From assembly GCA_000444245.1 (NCBI GenBank), contig ATSW01113478.1, forward strand, positions 1-23,465: DNA of 23,465 bases, given 5' to 3'. The first letter of the stretch is position 1. Every line of letters begins with the position of its first letter. Shown here in pieces: positions 20,001 to 23,465 of this stretch. The notes under the pieces are model-generated. The model did not search any database and was not told where the DNA came from. It was given only the letters and a program-made list of their open reading frames with translations. A program made the translations under genes and the position numbers. Source of the DNA: Botryllus schlosseri (Eukaryota; Chordata; Ascidiacea; Stolidobranchia; Styelidae).

Positions 20001-20294
20001 CTGCCGCTCAAATGAAATATGGATGAAATATCTGATACAAAACTCTGGCATCCGTCGTCCTCGCAAGTCGGATTACCGATAGTAATTTTCAACCCAATAA
20101 TTATTTCCACACTTCTTGTTTCAGAGGACACAGAAATTGATAAAAGAAGGGAACTACTTGTAGCGACGCGGAGCGTTCAGGGCAACTTGCTGACTCCAAA
20201 ATCCATGATAATGACAGCAAACTCGTACCGAATACGCCAGATCTTCGACATATTGTGCAGAAGTTTCATCGATCAGTTGAAAGAGAGTCACTGA
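4985..20294 (+). CDS. TNF receptor superfamily member with death-domain-like C-terminus, 17 coding exons
   Basis: Model: 4985-5038, 5096-5241, 6264-6437, 8170-8246, 11593-11710, 12847-12956, 14149-14244, 14885-14926, 15211-15263, 15330-15407, 16273-16326, 16473-16721, 17784-17823, 17883-17965, 18284-18335, 19006-19128, 20125-20294. Every junction is GT/AG and in phase; the total of 1719 nt gives 572 residues plus stop. Residues 1-18 are a signal peptide. About 36-191 hold 18 cysteines, exactly three six-cysteine TNFR repeats, with a CCxxCxPG signature and six N-glycosylation sequons. About 192-216 is a Pro/Ser stalk, about 217-244 the membrane helix followed by basic residues, and 245-475 a Gly/Pro/Glu-rich tail. 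About 476-572 resembles a death domain. In known family members such receptors bind TNF-family trimers at the cell surface and recruit TRAF or death-domain adaptors; this role is inferred here. The closest subfamily is not resolved. Exons 2-7 are firm, the tail exons good, and the last two exons uncertain. Confidence 0.8.
5096..5241 (+). CDS. Exon 2: TNFR cysteine-rich domain 1
   Basis: Follows acceptor AATAG and ends at donor GTATGA; phase 0 in, 2 out. It carries KC, then HICCMCYPGYHWTADC, the CxxxCCxxCxPG...C signature of the first TNFR repeat. An NVT sequon lies near the mature N-terminus. The sixth CRD1 cysteine is supplied by exon 3. Confidence 0.85.
5425..5908. mobile_element. Foldback-type MITE with terminal inverted repeats of about 190 bp
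   Basis: Left arm 5425-about 5613, right arm about 5728-5908, spacer about 115 bp. The outer ends are AGGGGCACTGC and GCAGTGCCCCT. The arms share ATGTGGTCT, GAATTGAAGGGCAAAA, CAGCCGTTTTCTTCAGAACG and GCTCCAGCAGTCACGC in inverted order. The flanks TTAA and TTAC suggest a TTAA-type target. It lies in intron 2 and explains the 125-residue ORF over the right arm. Confidence 0.75.
6264..6437 (+). CDS. Exon 3: end of CRD1 and most of CRD2
   Basis: Acceptor TTTCTAACAG, donor GTAAGT, phase 2 in and out (58 codons). It reads TQCMKCVHDGVNQTYTSE, then PSC and LDC, the TNFR pattern TxCxxCxxGxxQTYT. Three sequons (NTT, NQT, NST). It joins exon 4 to give DNKCICIDGTF, the TxCxCxxGTF-type motif usual between CRDs. 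Confidence 0.85.
6852..6930 (+). repeat. Dispersed repeat, copy 1
   Basis: 6852-6882 matches 22521-22552 in direct orientation (TTGAATAG, ATATTG, AATGAACCC). 6883-6928 (ATATTTTCGGCTGATACTCG, TCAGGGG) matches 22561-22605 in inverted orientation. Family unknown. Confidence 0.5.
7320..7380 (+). pseudogene. Decayed copy of the CRD1 exon (exon 2)
   Basis: One frame reads LLCKAHFGFEWTARC against exon 2's ICCMCYPGYHWTADC. The DNA shares GGTT.T.A.TGGACTGCA at the corresponding place. The CC pair and the donor are lost and a stop follows directly. It is likely a relic of exon duplication within intron 3, but short enough for chance to matter. Confidence 0.35.
7824..8079 (+). repeat. Direct repeat of about 40 bp upstream of exon 4
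   Basis: ATGGCTGGTCAGCCAAACAA at 7826 and ATGGCTGGTCAGCGAAACAA at 8039 each continue with TTTATTGNTCAANTATGT. The copies are about 213 bp apart with few mismatches. They mark a local duplication next to exon 4. Between them a frame with ICICWRNSC...WYTAE faintly recalls exon 4. Confidence 0.65.
8170..8246 (+). CDS. Exon 4: CRD2/CRD3 junction
   Basis: Acceptor TACTTTCAG, donor GTACGA, phase 2 in and 1 out. It encodes CICIDGTFAITPGVSGC then YTKCAP, the CxCxxGTF...C..YTKCxPG arrangement typical of TNFR repeats. The glycine of PG is completed by exon 5. Confidence 0.85.
8683..8745 (+). pseudogene. Decayed copy of exon 4
   Basis: CTTTGAGGTTCAGCAGGTCATGGCAC then TCTTGCCACTC aligns with the acceptor and start of exon 4 (CTTTCAGGTG...GATGGCACCTTTGCCATTACTC). 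No open frame is kept. Inferred duplication relic in intron 4. Confidence 0.3.
8835..8901 (+). pseudogene. Decayed copy of exon 3
   Basis: GTTAATCAAACCCAC and TTTACCTTCTTGCA match exon 3's GTCAATCAAACCTAC and TTATCCTTCTTGCA with similar spacing. In translation CHVNQT recalls exon 3's VHDGVNQT, and a frame change separates it from LPSC (exon 3 YPSC). It follows TTGCAACAG, an acceptor-like site. Relic status is inferred. Confidence 0.35.
9383..9684. mobile_element. MITE with 9-bp target duplication, GCATGCGAC subterminal repeats and telomere-like core
   Basis: It is flanked by ATATTTCAC at 9374-9382 and 9685-9693. The left end contains GGACATATGAGCATGCGACA; the right end, reverse-complemented, contains CGACATATGAGCATGCGACA. 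GCATGCGAC recurs every 16-18 bp on the left, and CATGCTGA variants recur on the right. The core 9473-9595 is an imperfect GGTTAG/GGGTTAGG array. A 9-bp duplication and GG termini suggest a Mutator- or Merlin-type origin. Confidence 0.75.
10594..10640 (+). pseudogene. Possible exon-3-like relic
   Basis: A frame reading CTHDGVYKDV resembles exon 3's CVHDGVNQT over about 24 nt. No matching donor or phase connects it to the gene and a stop follows. Weak; it could be chance. Confidence 0.2.
10685..10840 (+). repeat. Unknown dispersed repeat, copy 1
   Basis: It shares, in order with 18460-18590, TATCACTCG (TATCGCTCA), ATNACAACAGT, AATATGTAGGC-TAC, TATGTGACCACA and TTTCATTGCACTT-like blocks. No terminal repeats are found. 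Confidence 0.5.
11182..11453. mobile_element. hAT-like MITE in intron 4 (272 bp)
   Basis: The left end is CAGGGGTCTCAAACATGCGG; the right end, reverse-complemented, is CAGGAGTCTCAAACTCAAAT. The flanks CTTTAGGT (11174-11181) and CCTTAGAT (11454-11461) agree at 6 of 8 bases, an aged target duplication. An internal hairpin pairs AATGTGATTTTTT with AAATCACATTTTT. Confidence 0.65.
11593..11710 (+). CDS. Exon 5: CRD3
   Basis: Acceptor TTTTGTGTCAG, donor GTGAGT, phase 1 in and 2 out. It continues CAPG with YGVERSGNRTHDVLCRLC, then GTC and EIC, matching the PGxGVxxxGxxxxDxxCxxC motif of TNFR repeats. It supplies four cysteines and an NRT sequon. A hAT-like MITE ends only 139 bases upstream. Confidence 0.85.
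12276..12375. mobile_element. hAT-like terminus fragment
   Basis: CAGGGGTGTTCAACCTCTTG followed by ATGGCCGCA is a typical hAT left end. No right terminus or target duplication is found, so it is a fragment or too decayed to bound. Confidence 0.35.
12847..12956 (+). CDS. Exon 6: last ectodomain cysteine, stalk, first half of the membrane helix
   Basis: Acceptor ATATTACAG, donor GTATGC, phase 2 in and 1 out. It begins PCNVTSAPG (18th cysteine and a sequon), continues through a Pro/Ser/Glu-rich stalk (LQPPMPPNEEQSSSS), then enters hydrophobic sequence YVLVHVAVFV. The helix is finished by exon 7. Confidence 0.85.
13286..13630. mobile_element. MITE with GAGGACA repeats and 8-bp target duplication
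   Basis: The left end TAGGGTTACCATATTTTGG matches the reverse-complemented right end TAGGGCTGCCATACGTCC. It is flanked by CATAACAA at 13278-13285 and 13631-13638 (perfect). The right half has four or more AAAAAGAGGACAAA-type units. The 8-bp duplication points to a hAT relative. It lies in intron 6. Confidence 0.75.
13714..13866. repeat. Minisatellite, three units of 51 bp
   Basis: Units start at 13714, 13765 and 13816 (GATGCGATAATTCAG, GATGTGATTGTTCAA, GATGCGACTGTTCAG). The first two are open in one frame as 17-codon units (DAIIQASDDILLTRLIA and DVIVQPKDYIVRIRPIV). No splice sites support it as an exon. Confidence 0.6.
14149..14244 (+). CDS. Exon 7: second half of the membrane helix and basic stop-transfer
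   Basis: Acceptor GTGATTTTCAG, donor GTAAAC, phase 1 in and out. It encodes VLIIWTAISVPIAIFFLY, then KHFRSKPAKD, a hydrophobic run followed by a basic cluster as expected on the cytoplasmic side of a type I receptor. Confidence 0.85.
14590..14650. mobile_element. hAT-like terminus fragment
   Basis: CAGTGAATCCCAACCTTC followed by a T-rich stretch resembles the left end of the element at 2360. No partner terminus was found. Confidence 0.3.
14885..14926 (+). CDS. Exon 8: 14-codon cytoplasmic micro-exon
   Basis: Acceptor TACTTTTTTCAG, donor GTAATC, phase 1 in and out (42 nt). It encodes GPCNGGYNSLPHSP. The length is a multiple of three with matched phases, so skipping would keep the frame. No domain is recognised. 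Confidence 0.7.
15211..15263 (+). CDS. Exon 9: Gly-rich cytoplasmic linker
   Basis: Acceptor AAATTTAG, donor GTGTGG (weak), phase 1 in and 0 out. It encodes a glycine-rich linker (GSGGGGVPDG) ending in MGNQ. A (GGT)n run at 15215-15228 makes its length a likely site of polymorphism. Confidence 0.65.
15330..15407 (+). CDS. Exon 10: polar cytoplasmic linker
   Basis: Acceptor ACTTTAATTAG, donor GTGAGC, phase 0 in and out (26 codons). It encodes a polar, disordered-looking stretch, NGTSNGQAQIGPVDVEAG and onwards. The preceding intron is only 66 bp. Small in-frame cassette. Confidence 0.7.
16273..16326 (+). CDS. Exon 11: acidic cytoplasmic cassette
   Basis: Acceptor ATCTGTTACCAG, donor GTATGC, phase 0 in and out (18 codons), encoding HTDGAAEDEPLITHNEIQ. 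The acidic cluster just before a Leu-Ile resembles an acidic dileucine-type sorting signal (DEPLI), which would be consistent with receptor endocytosis. That role is inference only. Confidence 0.7.
16473..16721 (+). CDS. Exon 12: largest cytoplasmic exon, possibly split by a 69-nt intron
   Basis: Acceptor AATTCTTTGCAG, donor GTACAG, phase 0 in and out (83 codons). The ends are Ser/Pro/Glu-rich (ETNTISESPGAPAASENIEL at the start, VPIPEEQ at the end). The middle, 16533-16601, translates to an unusually hydrophobic 23 residues. That block begins with GTTTGT and ends in TTGCCAACAG, so it may be a retained or optional mini-intron; removing it gives a 549-residue protein. PEEQ resembles but does not match the TRAF2 consensus [PSAT]x[QE]E. 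Confidence 0.65.
16865..17101. mobile_element. hAT MITE, CAGAGGTGGTCAA family, older copy
   Basis: The left end CAGAGGTGGTCAAAGTAA and the reverse-complemented right end CAGCGGTGGTCAACAACAA match each other and the element at 22233. Internal AGTAGAAGTAGAAGTAG is shared. No convincing target duplication remains. It lies in intron 12. Confidence 0.65.
17113..17522. mobile_element. hAT-like MITE, GACTCGAGTC family (410 bp)
   Basis: It starts CAGGGCTGAACCGAGTCG; the reverse-complemented right end is CAGGGTTGTAACGACTCGTG. The flanks GCTATGAG (17105-17112) and GCTATCAG (17523-17530) match at 7 of 8. The interior is rich in CGAGTC motifs, like the element at 1-104. Confidence 0.7.
17784..17823 (+). 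CDS. Exon 13: Pro/Glu-rich micro-exon
   Basis: Acceptor TTCTAACACAG, donor GTAGGA, phase 0 in and 1 out (40 nt), encoding VSVPTTPEQPERS. PEQ and PEQPE resemble the PxQ core of TRAF-binding peptides but fit no full consensus. It is separated from exon 12 by an intron holding two hAT-like MITEs. Confidence 0.65.
17883..17965 (+). CDS. Exon 14: acidic cytoplasmic exon
   Basis: Acceptor GTATTCGCAG, donor GTATGT, phase 1 in and 0 out. It encodes a very acidic, Gln-rich stretch (NDNVQDDQEDLSIFDSYQ and onwards). The intron before it is 59 bp, much like the 57-bp first intron. Confidence 0.7.
18284..18335 (+). CDS. Exon 15: lead-in to the death-domain-like region
   Basis: Acceptor ATTTTCTGCAG, strong donor GTGAGT, phase 0 in and 1 out. 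It encodes LNIPPDVLKEKLACQKC. A Pro-rich amphipathic start of this kind often precedes the first helix of death domains. Confidence 0.65.
18460..18590 (+). repeat. Unknown dispersed repeat, copy 2
   Basis: Second member of the pair with 10685-10840, in intron 15; contains TATCGCTCACTATGGCGTCA, AATATGTAGGCCTAC and TTTCATTGCACTTAG. Class unknown. Confidence 0.5.
19006..19128 (+). CDS. Exon 16: death-domain-like helices 1-3
   Basis: Acceptor AATTTTTTTGCAG, phase 1 in. It reads LERMHHDLGS, then GLKEFIRKFKL, then SDIEKE. The spacing matches helices 1-3 of death domains (TNFR1 has WKEFVRRLGL and then EIDRLE), but the usual tryptophan is a leucine or glycine here. The proposed donor GTTCGT at 19129 is weak. 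Without it the frame runs eight more codons to TGA at 19152, giving a truncated tail. Confidence 0.55.
19290..19480 (+). repeat. Possible retroposon (RTE/SINE-like) fragment
   Basis: GCTGCAAGAAGGGCATCCGTCGTAAAGCATC resembles the GGAAGGGCATCCGGCCGTAAAA core found in RTE-type LINE tails and derived SINEs. The rest of the unit cannot be aligned by eye. Confidence 0.3.
20125..20294 (+). CDS. Exon 17 (tentative): death-domain-like helices 4-6 and stop
   Basis: A strong acceptor (polypyrimidine run, then TTGTTTCAG at 20116-20124) opens a frame in phase 1 that matches exon 16. It reads EIDKRRELLVATRSVQG, later SYRIRQIFDIL and FIDQLKESH, ending at TGA 20292. Helix-4-like and helix-5-like pieces can be seen, but there is no conserved tryptophan. 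An alternative phase-compatible exon starts at 19929 (stop at 20080), so this assignment is weak. Confidence 0.4.
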
Positions 20295-21800
20295 AGTGTG
20301 TGTAGGCTGGCGCAAGGATATCTACATCCGTGATGTTGCAGTTTTGAGGAATCATGCAACGTTGCAAGATGGATAGCAATATAAGAAGAACTTGATGCAC
20401 TTATCGTATTAACTTTATCAAGCATGTCATGAATGCTTCATACAATGCGCGAAAATATGATACAGGTTGTCATCGAAGCCAGCTTTATCGAAGGCCCTCC
20501 TGGTCTAAAAAAATCCTGTACACTTCGGCATCGATTGGCAGTGATTCCATAGCGTTGAGAAATGAGATTGAAGTCAAATTGTGATCTAATACGATAATAA
20601 CAGAGATGGATCTTTAGATTTGTGCAAGGTACAGGTATTGTTAACATCTGAAAAGACAGTCATTTAAATTTTAATGTAATGTGTCCACAATCAGATCAGA
20701 GTCTGCAGTTTTTATTGAAATTGCAAACCCAGATCAACGTTTATTCTTTAATTAATATCACCCCGGCTCATGATTTTTATCCAGCCAGACCTGATGAATG
20801 TATTGGTAAACGTGATTCACCCCACGGGCCTTATATGTCACTTCCTGTGTGTCTTGACGATATTGTTGAATTTAGATGATTTTATTACCTATGTTGTCGC
20901 AATGAATTTTTATGTGCCTAGGACTGCCGACTGCCACTGCTTTTCAAGTATACCAAAAGAATAGCTTTGAAGAAGCATCATTAACCAATAATCACATTAA
21001 CAATGATCTATCCTTTCTTCTGAGTTGGTTTATAGGCGAGAAGAGAACAAAATGTTTTGGCACTAGGCAGTGCTTACTATACTGATCGTTTTCAACTGGC
21101 CTATTACCGGGATGACTAGAGCTGGTCAGTAGCGAGACGTTTCCTTAACACATGTTCTGAAGAGACTGAAGTGTGTTTTTGTATTTCGTCAAATGAAATT
21201 TTACCATTTATATACATATGCTTAAAATATGTGCAGTATTGAGACTATATTTTGTGATTGTTAGTCACACTAGTGTAGTGGATCCAATTTTTTCCAAACA
21301 CTGCTTCCTGATGAACAAAATTAACACAGTATGTAACAAGTGGAAATATTGCTTCAAAACCATAGAGGTATTATTGGTGTAAATATGAGACCTTTGGAAA
21401 AAGTCGTGGAAGCGGGTGAAGCTTTCATTAGTGGGACTACTTTTTTACTGACCAAAGACTGACTTTAGTACTTTAGGAGAGCTCATCGTTACCCTTGTTT
21501 ACACTAAAACAATCCTGTGGTTACTATTATTTCATAGATCTCATCACTAATTTCACTTGTTACCTTTCGTTGTCATGCTGGAGTCTACTTTATCAGGCAT
21601 CAGCAACCGTTTTTGTGCCATCTTATAGTACTGTATTTTAACACGATTTTATGCACTTTCCTACGCTTGGATAATCCATCTTTTTACTGATACTTTTTCT
21701 GTATGCATATTTGATATGCATTTAGTTAGGCTATGTTTCTCTGATACTGTGATCTAGTCTATGATATTCTAACTTCAATAAAATCTTGGTCTGGTCACCC
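20295..21800 (+). other. Probable 3' UTR with poly(A) signal
   Basis: AATAAA at 21777-21782 is followed by a GT-rich stretch (TCTTGGTCTGGTC), a normal cleavage/polyadenylation arrangement. It is the first canonical AATAAA I find after the stop at 20294, implying about 1.5 kb of 3' UTR if no further exon exists. I see no ORF or repeat of note in between. The exact end is inferred. Confidence 0.4.
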
Positions 21801-22232
21801 GCACAGGGTAATATGACGCGTCTTGTTTCTTAGCTAGGCACAGAAAGTAAGGAGTTTCGTGGGATACCTATTTTTAAGATATTACGATGTGCGGTTGTGA
21901 GGAACATCGCCAATGACAACGATTTAGGTTGGGAGTTGGTCAACATCAAGGTGTAAACTGTGAGTCATGTTGAAAAATGAAACTTTGCGACGCTATTGAA
22001 GGCAGAGTACTGTAAACCAGTACAAAGAAGATATTTCTAATAATACTTGAGCAACAGTTTCACATAGTGGCCTACGATAACTTTACAAACTTTTCTTTAT
22101 CAAACTCGGAAATATGACTTTCTGTGACGGGCTTGAATTGAAGATTAGCCTACATTGAACGATTGAATTTTGAACAGCATTCAGTTATCGTGAAAACAGC
22201 CTCCATCTTTATGGAGTTAGCCCTCTATTTTA

Positions 22233-22416
22233 CAGAGGTGGTCAAAGTGACGCTTCACAAGTAAGTAGGTATTCTACGCCTGTTCGTGCCTAAAAACCTG
22301 AAAACTGTCAAGAAGAGGTAGTCAAAAATCATAACTACTAAATAAGTAGTGCGATCAGGCAAAATTTACTTCAAGTACTTCAAAGAGTAGAAGTACTTCG
22401 TTACTGACCACCTCTG
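22233..22416. mobile_element. hAT MITE, CAGAGGTGGTC family, intact ends
   Basis: The terminal inverted repeats are CAGAGGTGGTCAAAGT and (reverse complement) CAGAGGTGGTCAGTAACG. Perfect 8-bp target duplication CTATTTTA at 22225-22232 and 22417-22424. It is a relative of 16865-17101 but shorter (184 bp) and better preserved, hence younger. Confidence 0.85.
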
Positions 22417-22452
22417 CTATTTTACCGGACCACGACCTGACATATCGATCTC

Positions 22453-22520
22453 GACTTCCGATACATGCCACTTTTTTTATTACCTGTCCTTTTATATTAT
22501 CTTCCTTTACTTTTCATTCA
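22453..22520 (+). repeat. Short copy of the 4440-4705 repeat
   Basis: CTTCCGATACATGCCACTTT, CCTGTCCTTTTATATTA and CTTTACTTTTCA line up with 4484-4553. The tail portion is missing. Confidence 0.5.
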
Positions 22521-22610
22521 GTTGAATAGTGCATTCATATTGAAATGAACCCTAACTTTACTAGTTGCTGACGGTTACCCCTGACGAGTGTCAGCCGAAA
22601 ATATGGGTGG
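22521..22610 (+). repeat. Dispersed repeat, copy 2 with inverted half
   Basis: Counterpart of 6852-6930: the first half is in the same orientation, the second (CCCCTGACGAG, GTCAGCCGAAAATAT) is reversed. No protein function is claimed for the overlapping minus-strand ORF. Confidence 0.5.
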
Positions 22611-23120
22611 ATATCATGTAACATAAAATCTGGAAGCGTAGTCGATAGAATGTTAAGAGTAATGCAGTAAATTTCAATTTGGTGAGATGCGAATGTAAAT
22701 ATGCTGATATCGGCGATATTTCTGACATGACCTATTTGACGAATTATTCCCAAAGTCACTCATATATGTCATACTTGAGTGACTTTGGTTATTCGAAACC
22801 CCAGGGGATCCCCCTAAATTATCACAGTTGGCGCTTGACTAACTAGTCCACTACCAACCTGCAATACTGACTTTTATGCAGTTACGAGTATCGTAACGTA
22901 ACGTAGAGTAGCATGTAGCTGTGTCTGATAGTACGGTAAGTGAAGTGGCTTAACAGGTTCACATCTGGGCGATATGAATGGAATGGCATATGCCGGATAT
23001 ACTGTCTTGTATTCTGTATAATCTTGAATGAACGTCAGTTTACAAATTGAACGCTAAGATTTCACTGTTGAGAATGATTGTGAACAAAAGAAATTTATGT
23101 GAAAATGCGGTCTCTGATAG
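22611..23120. other. No gene recognised
   Basis: AT-rich sequence without spliced or domain-bearing frames. A short inverted pair (CAAAGTCACTCATATATG / ACTTGAGTGACTTTG) sits at 22752-22790. Otherwise nothing seen. Confidence 0.4.
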
Positions 23121-23122
23121 AG

Positions 23123-23145
23123 GCAGAAGAGAGAGAGAGAGAGAA
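23123..23145. repeat. (GA)n microsatellite
   Basis: A run of GA dinucleotides immediately upstream of the SINE-like unit. Confidence 0.8.
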
Positions 23146-23185
23146 TCTTCATTCGTCCACATTGCAACCAACTAAAAACAGTCAA

Positions 23186-23380
23186 CCGAGAAGATAGCGT
23201 AATGGTGGAGTGGTGCGGCCTATTGATCAGTCGGTCGTGGATTCAATCCCGGGCCCGGCCAAGTCGGACCAAAGACTTGGTCGGTAAATTTGGTATCCGT
23301 GGCTTCCCTGCTTTGGCGCTCGGCATTACTGAGACAGCATGCAGGGTGGTGCAAGAATTAGAAAGGCTATGTCTGCACCT
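23186..23380 (+). mobile_element. tRNA-derived SINE-like unit
   Basis: TAGCGTAATGGTGGAGT resembles an A box and GTGGATTCAATCC (about 23238-23249) resembles a B box (GGTTCGAATCC), spaced as in a tRNA. The T-arm-like block ends in CCCGGGCCCGGCCA. A non-tRNA body (TTTGGTATCCGTGGCTTCC and onwards) follows, as in SINEs. It is not a functional tRNA: no clean acceptor or anticodon stem can be drawn. The 3' end is uncertain. Confidence 0.5.
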
Positions 23381-23465
23381 TCCTTGTCCAGCGGCATGGC
23401 ATATGCAGATCATGAACTCGTGATATATACATATACATATCACAGACAGGTCATATGTGTATGCT

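Noticed and set aside
19929-20082. Alternative last exon (acceptor CTGTACAG, open to TAG)
   Set aside because: It is phase-compatible with exon 16 and has a faint death-domain look (EIWMKYLIQNSG), but lacks helix 6 and has a weaker acceptor than 20125. Kept only as the rival model.
23186-23262. Functional tRNA gene
   Set aside because: The box motifs are degenerate and neither the acceptor nor the anticodon stem pairs; it fits a SINE head better.

Overview
This is eukaryotic (metazoan) DNA: AT-rich, with GT/AG introns, a (GA)n microsatellite, a tRNA-derived SINE-like unit and many short non-autonomous DNA transposons. The repeat mix and a TNF-receptor-type gene fit an invertebrate deuterostome (tunicate, cephalochordate, hemichordate or echinoderm). 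I cannot assign a species. Scattered single Ns at about 3205-3410 and 9500-9570 mark uncertain assembly inside repeats. I see no rRNA, complete tRNA, CRISPR, bacterial operon or retroviral element.

The only gene I can support is on the + strand, about 4985-20294. It is a single-pass TNF receptor superfamily member that I assembled by hand from 17 coding exons whose splice phases all agree (about 572 codons). In order it encodes a signal peptide, an ectodomain with 18 cysteines (three TNFR cysteine-rich domains, CRDs) and six N-glycosylation sequons, a Pro/Ser stalk, one transmembrane helix split over two exons, a long cytoplasmic tail made of many tiny exons, and a C-terminal death-domain-like segment. 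The ectodomain and membrane exons are well supported. The last one or two exons are uncertain. A candidate poly(A) signal lies at 21777.

Layout. 1-104: right end of a GACTCGAGTC-rich hAT-like element. 105-1433: no recognisable gene. 1442-4338: two different hAT-type elements in tandem, with the same 8-bp target TTCTAGAA before, between and after them. 4440-4705: LINE-3'-end-like repeat. 4985-20294: the receptor gene. Its introns hold a foldback element (5425-5908), decayed copies of ectodomain exons (about 7320-8900, perhaps 10594), a 302-bp element with a telomere-like core (9383-9684), hAT-like MITEs (11182-11453, 13286-13630, 16865-17101, 17113-17522) and a 51-bp-period minisatellite (13714-13866). 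20295-21782: probable 3' UTR. 22233-22416: a hAT MITE with a perfect target duplication. About 23186-23380: SINE-like unit.

Biologically, the receptor would bind a TNF-family ligand outside the cell and signal through a proline/glutamate-rich tail and a death-domain-like C-terminus. The other features describe how introns and flanks were remodelled by transposons and exon duplication.
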